NCBI GenBank assembly: GCA_033816765.1
Contig: CM066288.1
Location: 310,001-374,000 of the forward strand
Direction of reading: 5' to 3'
Origin: Nothopassalora personata
Lineage: Eukaryota > Ascomycota > Dothideomycetes > Mycosphaerellales > Mycosphaerellaceae
DNA: 64,000 nucleotides
Below, piece by piece: positions 42,172 through 52,852 of the stretch (position 1 is its first letter; the number at the start of each line of letters is the position of its first letter). Position numbers and translations under genes: made by a program. The notes under the pieces are model-generated. The model did not search any database. It had not been told where the DNA came from and saw only the letters and a program-made list of their open reading frames with translations.

Positions 42172-45100
42172 TAGCGTATATATATACACGTCTAATTACC
42201 CTAGCTTTCCGACCTATATCCTTAATGCTACGGCGGACTTACTAAATGCTAATAGGACGGTTAAGGTCGACGGCGCTAGACCCCGAAGCTAAGATAGTCT
42301 ACTAGTCCTTATCGGCTACTTACTACCGTCGAGACTCTAGGATCCCGTCGAGGGCGAGTAGAAGTACTAGTCGATTAGGCTAGGTCCATTCGATAAGCCT
42401 ATCTAGTCGAAGGGTAGTACGCCTTAACACTTTATATATCGTAGTACTACGTACGAGGCCGTAACGTAGCGCGTAAATAAGCAACTAGCTAATTAGACAC
42501 ATGTAACTATCGGTAGTTAAGGCTCGACCGTACTATGTAGAGTACTAGCTATACGTAGCCTTAAAGCCTTTATACTAGTACTTATTAATCTCGCCTCGTA
42601 CATCGGCTATTATTAGAGTAAGCTCGCTGTTTCGGGAAGCCTCGACGAATAGCCGTATATCCTTCTACTTAATAAACTCTTTGCTATTATAATAGTCTAA
42701 CTAGGTAATGTCTCCGGATCGACTACCGGTAGTAGTAATAAGGACAACTAATAGTGTTCGCGCGATTATCGTATCCTAGTCCTAAGTTCCGCGCTCTATA
42801 GCGTAGTTAATAAAGCTTCGAACTATCTTAGATAGCGTAAGGTATCCTAACGCCTAAAAGTTAGTTAGGGCTTAGGGATTTATATAAGGCTAGGAGGGTT
42901 TAAAATGTATAAGTTATATCGATACGTTAAGAGTAGAACATCGCCTACGAGCGTACCTATCTAAGTTCGCTTAAAGGTCTAGCCTTTAATAACACTCTTT
43001 AACTTAATAAGGTTATTAAAGAGAACTTTAATCTTAGTAGAATGCTAACTCGTAAATACGAACCCTTCCTCGGCCGAGTACGTAAACTAGCTATAGGTAG
43101 CGATAATCTTATAACCGTTAACGAGGGTCTTAGTGTTTAGCTCCGTAACATTAACGGGCACTGCCTATATATACTCTATAGGGCGGAATTAGCTTAATAG
43201 CTTAAAGGTTATTTAGGCCTAGCTTAAAAGAAAGAGACGTACTAGTTACCGAGGCTAGAAACCTAAAGACGTCTTCTCCTATAAAGGCCGTCTTAAGATC
43301 TTAACCGAGCGTATGTTCGCGGAAGGCGTTAAACCGTATAACCTAAAGACTCTAAGCCCTAATAGTACCTAGCGCCCTATATTTAAACTTAAGCTTCTTT
43401 AGTGTCTTCTTAGAATCGATGCGATCTATCTCTATAGAGGTAAGCATCGATTTAATAGACCTCTTTCTAACGTTATACTACGGTAGACGAGTAGGGGACG
43501 AGAAGGCAATGTCGGAGGACTAGCCTATAGTATAGTTTTCTACGGGACTCTCGCGGGGGGGGGGTAGGGGATAGGGTAGCTTAACGATAGGTAAGGTAGA
43601 CGTAGGTAGTATAGGAAAGGGTTATAGTAGCGATAAGTAGAGTAATAGTTACAGTATATAGGTGTAGTAGAGGTGTAAGAGTAGTTAAGGTATAAAAGGG
43701 AGTAATTTATAGTAGTAATAAACATGCTTAACTAGTAGGCGCCTACTAGGCGGAGTCTAAAGTAGGTATAGGTGCAAGGGTAGGTGCCGGTAGCTAGTAG
43801 TAGGTGCGGACGGGTCGTCTAGGACTACGAGGTAGTCGCGATCTTAATCGCGTATAACCTAGTCTAATACTACTCTACCCTACTTTAACGACTTTTTGAG
43901 GGTACGATACTTTAATTGTAGTAGTAAAGAAAATTACACGCGGGTCTCTAGCGGGTAATAGACTATAATAATAAAGCTATCTCGCCTAAATTGTATATAA
44001 TAAGTTAACTCCTAGCCTTATCTTAGCACTTATAGATTAGATCGAACGTGTAGCCCGATCCTAGTTACTTTAAGCTAGGCTTAAATAAAGAATAAAGAAA
44101 CTGTCACTTAGTTCCCTTAGTCCTCTACGCGCCGGCGGACTACTACTTAAACCTACTAAATTATACTAAGCAATTACTCTACGAAGGCGTAGATCTTACT
44201 ATCCATTTAAGCCGGATCCCTCCGGGTTGTAACGTTATAGGCGTACGCCTATAGTAGTCCGAGCTACTTCTATAGGACACGAACGCTATCGACATCGATA
44301 CATCGAGATAGTAGGTACGCGAAATTATCGATAGTATAGTATTCGAGGAGTCCGCCTATCTCCTCGCGTATCTTACCTATTACTATCTACTCGTATTAAC
44401 GACGGCATATAAGTAAGTCGCGTAAGCCGGCTACTATCCCTACTAGATCTAGTATAGATTCCTTATCGTCTACTATAAGTACTAGGAGCTCGTCGCGCTC
44501 GTCGCTCGTAGTAAGGGTATTACTATATTTTATATAGATACGTATCGCGGCAATAGCCCCGTCGACGGTCCCGGTTTCGAGGTTAGTAGGGAGGTTATCC
44601 GCTATTTTAACCGTATCCTTATCTAGCTAGCTTTAGATACAATACTCGAGAAAGAAGGGGAGTCCGCTTCAATAAACTTAGGACAGCTAGTTAGAAGCTC
44701 GGAGTATAGCGTAGACGCGGTATATAAGCTCGGGCTTTAGGTCCGGGACTCGCGGATATATAGCCTAATATAGAAAAGCGATAGGGTTAGCCCGATGTAT
44801 ATATCTTCTATTTAAGCCTAGCCGAATAGAAGTTAGGTTTAGTTAGGGCTGGACTCTTTACCTATAATTCCTCTACTAATTTCCCTACTATCTCGGCGTT
44901 AAGCTCTTCGTCATCGTCCTAAAAAGCCTATACGCCTTCGTCTTACGTTGCCGGACCTATCGCAGTTAGGCTAGGCGCCATTTTATATAAGATGTACTCG
45001 ACTATATTAAGTGCCTTAGGGTCGTAATCTATTAGTGTAAGCATGCTAAAGCTATTAAGTAGGGCGAGGTAGTGCTCGTTCTTAGTAACTACGAGTAGCT

Positions 45101-47238
45101 TCTTAAGGAAGGCCTTATTAAACTTATCGACCGCGAGCGCGACATTCTTACTACCCTCTAAGACCTTACTTACGGAGCACTAGTACCGGCAGTTCTACTT
45201 AATAATGTCTTCTACATCCTTCGCTTACGTTACTTCTTCCGTAACCTACTTCGGCTCGGGACCTAGCAATTCCTCGAAAAAGAAGATGTTCGATCGGTCC
45301 TAGCCTAGTAGTACTACGGTCCTACGGTCGCTAGACTACGCGCCGTCCCCGTAGTCGTATAATATAAAGAAATTTGCCCCGCTAGGAATGTCTAGCGAGA
45401 CCTTAATAACTACCAGTAAGAGATACTTATCGGGGGCTAAAACTTCGTCTGCTTTAGCGGGCTACTACTGCTACTACTTAATAGGCTACTTACCGGCCTT
45501 TTTACTACTAGTCGGCTTACCGGGCGGCCTACCGGACTCCTTGTTCTTATACCGAGTTAGCTCGTCGCTATAGAGAATACCTATCTAAAGATACTTTTCC
45601 GTAACACCCTCGGTATAGATAAGCTCTATACTACGCGGAACTAGTAGTTTTAAGCGGTAGTTATATTTCTACGGGTTATAGTATACGCTTCTTCCGTTCT
45701 ACTTATAGTTATACGTAACTCTAAAAAGGATTCTTCCTTCTACGCCTACTATTATCTTCTTAAGGTTAGTCGCGGTAGCTACTTTATTCGGCCTAGCCGA
45801 AATAACTAGCTTATTAGTCTAGGTGTTAACTTCCGGAGGTAAATCTTCGACTAGCGAAGGTGTTAATACGTTGTCCCCTATAGTGAATAAGTGTTCTATA
45901 TATGTATATATATATAAGAGAGAGAGATAGAGAGAGAGCGAGAGGGAAAGAGAGCGAGGAAAGTCGCGGGGCTTGTCGTTTATTAGGTGTAAATAAGAGG
46001 TAAAGAGTGTATAAGTTGTAGTAGATAGTCCTATAATGTAATAATTGTATATAACTATAAGGATTAATTATAAAGCGCGTCTTTTTATTTTGATTTAGCG
46101 CGTACGCGGTAAATAAAGGTAATAACATCTAGCTATTTCGACGTAACAGTAAGAACGCTAAACGCTAAGTTTAGTACGCTCTAATCCGGAGGCCGTAAAG
46201 AAGTTTTAAGCCTAGCTTAACTGCTATAGAAGCGTATACGCACTACTATAATACTAGCTACTACGTAGACATACGGCGGAAAAGCGGAACCTACTAACGC
46301 CCTATCGTGCTGTTACTAGTGCTCTATAGCGCGTCCCCTCCCTCTAAACGAACATAGCTACGCCGCCGCTATCTAATAATCCCTACTACTATAACAATGC
46401 CAATTTCTCTAGCCTTTACTAGACGGTACGTAACGGATTAAAGACTCTAAAGATACGAGAGTAATAAGGAAACAAAACACTACCTCCTTCTAAGGTAAAC
46501 GCCCGCGGCCGCATAGTCGATGCTAATAATATTAGTAAGGAGGAGGCAATAACTCGGGTTTGCGACGCGCTTTAAAAGGTAAATTAAAGCCCGCTAAGGC
46601 CCGCTCTTTAGTACAACCTAGGTTATCTAAGTAGCGAGGCGATCGATGTAATACGACGATGTTACCGGTAAGTGCTTTATATATAGCAATATGCGGGAAA
46701 GCTTACCGAAAAGGACTAGGATAAATTCGATAGCTACTTTAAGATTGTCGATAGCAAAATGCGCGATACGGTAACATCGGCTAAGCCTAGCTTAAAGAAG
46801 GTAGAGACGGACTTAATAGACGTCTATAAATTGAAAATCGAGGCAAACAACTCTAGAGAGTACTACGCGAAGAAGAAGTAGAGGAAGAAAGAGCGGCAAT
46901 AGAGTAAGCTTCTATCTCTATTTTCGTTATTATTAGGGGAGGGTTAGCAATTCGGCAATAGATATATATACTAACACTCTTCCGTAGGAGATAAGCTAAG
47001 GGCTTAAGTATAGTTCGAAGAACAGTAGGAGAGGACGCGTAGCCTTCGCGTCTAAACTAATCCTATTTAGCGTTACGAGATAATTACTAAGAGTACGCCC
47101 TTTACGAATAAGGAGCTTAGACTTTTAGGCGATAACTATTTTAGCGATTACGATAGAGGAGAGTAGGGGGGACTGTTAACAGACGACGACTATAAGAATA
47201 ACCCAGACTACGGTAAGAAGCCGGGCAGAAATATAATA
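42172..47238. other. Right arm of RIP island, unidentified decayed repeats
   Basis: TpA-rich DNA with no intact gene. Decayed coding traces are visible: a minus frame from an ATG at 44981 and a plus frame at about 46640-47240 (VETDLIDVYKLKIEANNSRE) broken by TAG and TAA. Simple sequence occurs at 43553-43563 (G run) and 45896-45960 (TA and GA runs). I cannot assign element families. Confidence 0.55.
44390..44981 (-). pseudogene. RIP-decayed ORF of unknown origin
   Basis: Starting at an ATG (MAPSLTAIGPAT) the minus strand gives protein-like sequence, including DDDEELNAEIVGKLVEEL and a later segment LDKDTVKIADNLPTNLETG, interrupted almost only by TAA and TAG. This is the pattern left by RIP in a former gene. 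I do not recognise the family. The left boundary is approximate. Confidence 0.4.
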
Positions 47239-47505
47239 GAGAGAGAGAGTAAGTAAGAGAGAGAGTAAGAGAGAGAGTAAGAGAGAGAGTAAGAGAGAGA
47301 GTAAGAGAGAGAGTAAGAGAGAGAGTAAGAGAGAGAGTAAGAGAGAGAGTAAGAGAGAGAGTAAGAGAGAGAGTAAGAGAGAGAGTAAGAGAGAGAGTAA
47401 GAGAGAGAGTAAGAGAGAGAGTAAGAGAGAGAGTAAGAGAGAGAGTAAGAGAGAGAGTAAGAGAGAGAGTAAGAGAGAGAGTAAGAGAGAGAGAGAGAGA
47501 GAGTA
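47239..47505. repeat. 12-bp minisatellite (GAGAGAGAGTAA, about 20 units) ending in a GA run
   Basis: The unit repeats without visible change over 47281-47460 and continues with small variations on both sides, ending in a pure GA tract at about 47487-47505. It sits exactly at the right edge of the island. Confidence 0.92.
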
Positions 47506-47555
47506 TATGTGTGTATTTATGTAGGACTGTTTTTAGGAATGAAATGGAGTTCACT

Positions 47556-47556
47556 A

Positions 47557-47606
<50 letters not shown>
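47556..47606. repeat. CTA trinucleotide microsatellite
   Basis: About sixteen uninterrupted CTA units directly upstream of the first readable exon of the peroxidase gene, where a promoter or first exon would be expected. Confidence 0.92.
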
Positions 47607-47657
47607 CCACTACTGCTGCCATGTCTTACTACCGGTTTCATTTTCCAATTTTCACAG

Positions 47658-48887
47658 GGGGGGCGCAGGGGCCGCGAAGCAGAAGAAATCCGTGTTTAGG
47701 AGGAAAATACTATTTCAACGCGTTATCGAATCATGGTTACCTCCCGCGAGATGGCAGAGCAACAATTGATCAGTTTCGTGAGGCTACACGGAAGGTCTTC
47801 GGCATGGCTCCAGTACTGTCGCCCAAGCGCGCGCAGATGCACTTCTTACTGACTCTTTCAGGACCTGGGTGGCTTCCTTGCTAACTTCGGTGCCTTGGTT
47901 GACGGCGATGGTTCGAGCTGGTCTATTGCTGGTAACATCAGAGAAGGCATAGGAGGGTCTCACAACAACTATGAGGTAAGTTGCCAAGTCGAAGAAAGAC
48001 ATTCGCATACACTAAAAGCACTATTTTTGGTAGACCGACAGCTCGCCCTGCAGAGCCGACCTGAACCAGTACGGTAGCAACAGTCGCCTCATCGTGTCAC
48101 AGTTCAGAAATGTTCGTTGAAGCCCAGCCCGAATCTGGAGTCTCAGCTAAAATCGTTGCAGCTATACGACCGTCAGCCGGCGACCGGCTTTCAAAACTAT
48201 AACCTTGAAGTCCTGCGCGACTTCCGCAAATCTCGCTACGACGAGTCTGTTGCAAAGAACCCGTGGTTTTTCTATGGTCCATTCCCTGGCATCGAGGTGT
48301 CCCAAGCCGCCTTCACTTTCATCTACCGCTTCATGAGCAACAAGTCTGCGGAATACCCGTCCGGGATCCTCGATAGGAACGTCATCAAGAGCTTCATGTC
48401 CATCACCGAGGACTCGAACGGCGGTCTCACCTGGGTACCAGGTCACGAAAGGATCCCAGACAACTGGTATAAGAGGAACCCCTCCGACGAGTACAGCGTT
48501 CAATACTTTGAGACGGATATCCTGTACTTCGCCCAGACTGTTCCAGAGGTCCTTCAGATCGGTTGCAACACTGGTCGTGTAAACAGCTTCAACAAAATCA
48601 CACCCGAGACCCTCACGAATGGTGCCTATACTGCTGCTCAGGTCGCTAGGAGCCCTATTTGCTTCGCATCTGAGTTCACCAAGGCTTCACTGCCAGGCAT
48701 TACTGGACTACCATTGAATAGCCCTCTTTTGAGTCCATTGGTCAGCACTCTCAACGCCGTCACTGGTCCGTTGAACTGCGCTGCTATAGGTAGTGTCAAC
48801 CAATCTGCTGTTGCCGCATGCCCCGGATTCTCATTCTATGGCGGCGTTAGGGGACCTGTCGCGCCGGGTGCTATTCAGACACCGTAG
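47658..48887 (+). CDS. Chloroperoxidase-family heme-thiolate peroxidase, 5' end missing
   Basis: Readable exons: 47658-47812, 47862-47975, 48034-48111 and 48162-48887, joined in frame. They carry NALSNHGYLPRDGR and DLGGFLANFGALVDGDG of the Peroxidase_2 family, an ETD-type site (HNNYE/TDSSPCRADLN) in the position of the EHD/EGD metal motif, and the conserved core NLEVLRDFRKSRYDESVA...FTFIYRFMSN. These enzymes bind heme through the Cys of a PCP motif; here the corresponding stretch reads NPCLGGKYY, so the ligand may persist but the motif is altered and lengthened. No start codon or signal peptide is visible: a good acceptor (TTTTCACAG) precedes the first exon, and upstream there is only microsatellite and RIP DNA. 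The gene is probably 5'-truncated and non-functional, unless a first exon lies further upstream. Confidence 0.78.
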
Positions 48888-49423
48888 ACGAGGAGGGTAT
48901 AGTAGCGGTCGAAATTGTGGTTATGACGGCATGGGAACGCAGCACTCGCAAGATCGCAAGCATCCCTTGTCCCTTGTCTCTTGGCGGCTGACAAGGTGTA
49001 AATCACTCGGGATCAGCTGCAGCATACTTACAGCGAAGGAAGAATGAACGAGCTGCTACGGTATTGTCCCATGCATGTACCGATTGCCTAAAAAGCATAA
49101 TGTACTACTTACACATGTGTCATTATCATCGGCATTTGAAAGCGAAGTACGTACTTACTATACCGCCGCAGGTGGGGAGAGATCTCCGAACGATCGTGCT
49201 AGGCGAAAATGCTTCCCCTCCCCCATGCTCCATGCTCCATATGCTGCATGCTGCATGCTGGCGCACCACAAAGTGCCATGCTGGGAACATGAGTCCTTGA
49301 CGTTACTGTCGAGATCGGGACTACACGCCCACCGCACCTTTCTCTGTCGCTATCGGCAGCTCTGAGAATCTCACTATGCGGCTGCGGCACAGCACCAAAT
49401 GGTGACGGTTCAGCTGACGAACA
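48888..49423. other. Intergenic region
   Basis: About 535 bp between the peroxidase stop and the seven-TM gene. It includes short imperfect repeats of CATGCT(C/G) near 49225-49260. No gene seen. Confidence 0.5.
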
Positions 49424-50587
49424 ATGTCGGGAATGCCAAACACCGATTCTGGAGCCTCTCAAGAGACCTGGAACGGGAGGTACAATGGCTACACAGCGAC
49501 TGTCACGGTCTGCAGCGCAGTCTCCCTCTACAATGTAATCGAACTCGGCCTTCTCATCATCACAACTTTCAAACAATGGACCGGCCTCTACTTCTACTCC
49601 ATGTCCATCTCAACCTTCGGCCTCCTCCCCTACAACATCGGCTTCCTCATCGAGTTCTTCGCTCTAACGTATCTTGCCGTCGGCAAGACACTCGACGGGC
49701 TCGGCTGGATCATGCTCATCACCGGCCAAGCCCTTGTCCTCTACTCCCGTCTAGGCCTTATCCTCCATAACCCGACCATCCTCAAGTGCATCAAATACAT
49801 GATCATCTTCAACGCTCTGGTCTGGCACACCACGACCGAAGTCCTCAACTTCGGCCAAGCCTTCGCGCCCCTCCGTCCTGGACATCCTCCCAACCGCGCC
49901 GGCTTCGAGCGGGGATATCGATATGTGGAGAAGGCGCAGATGACCGTCTTTTGCGTGCAGGAGTTCATCCTCTCGGGCGTGTACGTCTGGCAGACGGTCA
50001 AGTTGCTCAAAGTCATCGCAAAGGAAGGGACGAGGAGAGTCATGTGGCAACTCTTCGTCGTCAACGTGGTCATCATAATCCTAGACATTGGACTGTTGGC
50101 AATCGAGTACAAGGGCCTGCGCGTTTTGGAGCAGACGATCAAGGGGTTTACGTATAGTATCAAGCTGAAGCTGGAGTTTGTCATTCTCGGCAAGCTTGTG
50201 GAGCTGGTAGAGTCGAGCAAGCGGACCTTGTCCGGGGCTTTCGCTGGAGGAGGGAGCTATAGTACGGCTGCTACTGGTGAGACATACGTGGACGACCACG
50301 ATCCGAGACCGAGGTGGTTGAGGGATTTGGAGCGGAGGTCTTCGGCAACACAGACGATTGGGAAGGACGCTTCGGGAGGGACGGGGAGCTCCTCCATCGC
50401 AAAGAGACCCACAACGATGAGTATGGACTTTTCAGAGTTTGAGAATGGGATTGCTTCGCCGCTGCCGCTGCCGCTGGATAGGTATAGGACACAGGATCCT
50501 TACAGGAGGCGGAGGGGCGAAAGCGATGTGATGTATGCGGAAGCGTTGAGGGGTATGGCGGTACCCCAGACGAATGGTGTGATATGA
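49424..50587 (+). CDS. Seven-transmembrane fungal membrane protein
   Basis: One exon of 387 residues from ATG at 49424. Seven hydrophobic segments are visible at about 25-48, 56-83, 91-114, 121-143, 173-195, 205-228 and 240-260, followed by a Ser/Arg-rich cytoplasmic tail. The layout and the segment FYSMSISTFGLLPYNIGF resemble a fungal integral membrane family known only as a domain of unknown function (I believe DUF7703). GPCR-like topology is possible, but I see no established receptor signature. No signal peptide. Confidence 0.8.
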   Translation: MSGMPNTDSGASQETWNGRYNGYTATVTVCSAVSLYNVIELGLLIITTFKQWTGLYFYSMSISTFGLLPYNIGFLIEFFALTYLAVGKTLDGLGWIMLITGQALVLYSRLGLILHNPTILKCIKYMIIFNALVWHTTTEVLNFGQAFAPLRPGHPPNRAGFERGYRYVEKAQMTVFCVQEFILSGVYVWQTVKLLKVIAKEGTRRVMWQLFVVNVVIIILDIGLLAIEYKGLRVLEQTIKGFTYSIKLKLEFVILGKLVELVESSKRTLSGAFAGGGSYSTAATGETYVDDHDPRPRWLRDLERRSSATQTIGKDASGGTGSSSIAKRPTTMSMDFSEFENGIASPLPLPLDRYRTQDPYRRRRGESDVMYAEALRGMAVPQTNGVI

Positions 50588-51069
50588 TTGTAAATGGAAC
50601 ACGATGCGCTTTGCATCAAGACATTGATGCACAATTGTGTCTGTTTGACCAAGTCTCGACCTGGGGCGAAAAAGTGTCACCGCTTTCATCATGCATATGA
50701 ACCTATCCAAGGCTGTAGCGTATCGTTCTGTCCAACAGTCTTTCAATACGGCTCACGGATATTGAGTCATACCATGCAGCGATCAGCGACAAGTCTCGTG
50801 TGAACTCAAGTCCATAATATGGGTACCATATCGCGTTGATTCGACTGGCGCTTGTTGGTGTGTATCTTGAGGCCTTGAAACGCTCCACCAATTGTCCAAT
50901 GTGCTCCATGTATGTGCTCCATGTAGCAATGGCCGTCAATGCAGAAGTCTTCCGCAAGTACGATCCGAAGGGGAACCAATCGGAAGAATTCGATCTCTCG
51001 CCGGCCTGACGCCCATGTGTCTTCCATCGATAGTTGTCGTTCACCGCAACCAGACTCAATCAGCGTCAC
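50588..51069. other. Convergent intergenic region
   Basis: About 480 bp between the 3' ends of the seven-TM gene and the F-box-like gene. No feature seen beyond presumed 3' UTRs. Confidence 0.5.
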
Positions 51070-51738
51070 TCACCTCCTCAACTCCTGCAAAATCTCCCTC
51101 AGCTTGGGCACGGTGCTAGCCCACGCCCTACTCCCATCCGCCCTCACAACCAGATCACTCAAACTCTTCGGCTCCAAAGCCAACTCTATCAACTCCCCAG
51201 CCGTTGGACTCCTCTCGAAAAACACAAGCTGCCAAAGTAGCAAATTCCCATTCTCAGGACTATGCCTCATGATTCTGAACTGAAAATACGGCTCATGGTT
51301 CGAAACTACTACCATGTCTCGCCAACTGGCACGCGGCGTCTCCTGGAAGCTGACACCCTTCCGACAGATGATACGCAAGACTGGGGCGAGGAAGCCGCCG
51401 CTGGTGTCGGGCTCGCCGAACTCGACGCGGCCTATGTGGGAGTGGCAGTGTTGGCGGACCCAGGGGGCTGCGAGGAGAGGGTTGATGCGAGGGCGGGTGT
51501 TGAGGAGATATGTTACAGGGTTCTCGACATCTTGGTCGCCTTCTCCGGGCTCCAGCCACAGCTTCTGGCGGAGTCGGCAGGAGCCGTGGATGGTCTGACG
51601 GAAGTTCTTGTTGACTCTTTGACTGAGGAGGAGCGCCTGAGCGCCGAGATGGAGGAGGATGCACTCGAAGAGCTCGGTTGTGGTGAAGACTTGATGTTGT
51701 GCGGACATGGCCGAGACCGTCTCGTCCACGTCTGTCAT
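51070..51738 (-). CDS. F-box-like protein
   Basis: 222 residues, one exon, from the ATG at 51738 (MTDVDETVSAM). The N-terminal FTTTELFECILLHLGAQALL...SQRVNKNFRQTI is the helical F-box of the large fungal family that starts this way, followed by the usual LRQKLWLEP segment; the remainder is the variable domain. F-box proteins link substrates to SCF ubiquitin ligases through Skp1. The substrate is unknown. A strong donor-like GTGAGT overlaps the stop (AGGAGGTGAGTGA), so a further 3' exon is possible. Confidence 0.75.
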   Translation of the reverse strand: MTDVDETVSAMSAQHQVFTTTELFECILLHLGAQALLLSQRVNKNFRQTIHGSCRLRQKLWLEPGEGDQDVENPVTYLLNTRPRINPLLAAPWVRQHCHSHIGRVEFGEPDTSGGFLAPVLRIICRKGVSFQETPRASWRDMVVVSNHEPYFQFRIMRHSPENGNLLLWQLVFFERSPTAGELIELALEPKSLSDLVVRADGSRAWASTVPKLREILQELRR

Positions 51739-51970
51739 CTTGATTGCTTTGTTCAACGGGGGAACTTCATAGTCGACCTCGAGACGGCTATACTATCTAT
51801 CAGTCACAAAGCATGAGGTCGAGCAGCCCAAGCGCTCCCATAGGAAGTGGTGACGGAAGTGAATGTCAATTCCTGCGGCCCTGTCCGCCTTCCCCGCGTC
51901 GCGAAAGTGGCACGCTTCGGACACGCAACTTTGCAGAGCCTCATCTTTACCATCCAACGCATCAAGTAAG

Positions 51971-52705
51971 ATGCCGCCGCGGAAAGCGCCCAAAGAGTCG
52001 GTGGTATATCCATCCAGCAAACGCAAGACACCGGCCTTCAAACCGCTGCGACCATCGAGAGTCCCTCGCATTCCAACAACAGAATCCGAAAGCTCCGTCA
52101 ACTCGCGTCCTGCAGCAAAGAGGGCACCACCGAAGAAGGCACCACCAAAGAAGCCTGCTGCACAAAGCATCCCACTGGATTCTAGCGATGAATCTAGCGA
52201 TGGTGATCTTGCAGATCTCGAAAAGAACGATGAATGTGAAACACTCAAGGACCGTCCCTTAGCAGTAACGAAGAAGCCACCACCAAAATCTGCAGCAAAA
52301 GGGGCCAGCACATCCCGCAGACCGCCCATTCGCGCTCCGTCTCCCATGTCGACATCCTCTGAGCATCCCAACGACCCACCGCATACAAGGACATCCAACA
52401 CGCTGCAGGGCGACGACGACCCTGTGCCCACGCAATCGGACTCTATACCTTCGATCCCGCAGCCTCTTCTCATCCGCCTCTTGCATGAAAGTTTCGCGGA
52501 CAAGAACACCAAGATCGATAAGCAGGCGATCCAGGTGTTTCACAAGTACGTGGAGGTGTTCGCGCGAGAGGCGATTGCGAGAACGAAGGCTGAGAAGGAC
52601 GAGCTCGCGGAGAGAGGAGAGGTCGCAACGCAGACGGATGTCGGCTGGCTGGAGGTGGAGGATCTAGAGAAAGTTGCGCCGGGGTTGGTGCTGGACTTCC
52701 TGTAG
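51971..52705 (+). CDS. MHF2: CENP-X / Mhf2 histone-fold protein with long N-terminal extension
   Basis: 244 residues from the ATG at 51971 (MPPRKAPKES). The last 80 residues (PQPLLIRLLHESFADKNTKI to LEKVAPGLVLDFL) are the CENP-X histone fold, with the conserved ending DxLEKVxPxLLLDF. Mhf2 pairs with Mhf1 (CENP-S) in the Fanconi-type FANCM/Mph1 DNA repair complex and at the kinetochore. CENP-X is usually about 80 residues. Here about 165 residues rich in Lys, Pro, Ser and Ala precede the fold and look disordered. An earlier in-frame ATG at 51863 would lengthen this further. The gene is divergent from the F-box gene. Confidence 0.87.
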   Translation: MPPRKAPKESVVYPSSKRKTPAFKPLRPSRVPRIPTTESESSVNSRPAAKRAPPKKAPPKKPAAQSIPLDSSDESSDGDLADLEKNDECETLKDRPLAVTKKPPPKSAAKGASTSRRPPIRAPSPMSTSSEHPNDPPHTRTSNTLQGDDDPVPTQSDSIPSIPQPLLIRLLHESFADKNTKIDKQAIQVFHKYVEVFAREAIARTKAEKDELAERGEVATQTDVGWLEVEDLEKVAPGLVLDFL

Positions 52706-52852
52706 AGGCCGTGGATGGCTTTTGGAAGGTGGTGTGGTGTATAAACTGACATGCGGGACGGCTCAATGTTGGCGACAGACATCGGATCGCTATGACGATA
52801 ATACAGACCGTGCGATTGACCCCGAGAGCGCCCATTGCTCCATTTCTTCGCA

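Larger units (their letters stand above)
22690..47500. repeat. RIP-mutated, TpA-rich transposon island
   Basis: The whole stretch is rich in TA, TAG and CTA words and nearly devoid of CA and TG, while CG is common. Aligning copy A with the intact copy B by eye shows changes of CA to TA and TG to TA on both strands (compare 28,621-28,680 with 36,361-36,420). This is the signature of repeat-induced point mutation with strict CpA preference. Normal composition returns only in the two solo LTRs, in copy B and outside the island. Genuine host genes are absent. The part 22690-24014 shows no recognisable coding trace. Confidence 0.93.

Noticed and set aside
47141..47641. 166-codon minus-strand frame with long Ser and Leu-Ser-Leu-Thr repeats
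   Set aside because: It is a translation of the CTA microsatellite and the 12-bp minisatellite, with no independent evidence for a gene.
48117..48161. Start of the peroxidase at 48117
   Set aside because: The codon is TTG and the stretch is best explained as the end of an intron; the conserved frame enters at 48162 from an upstream exon.
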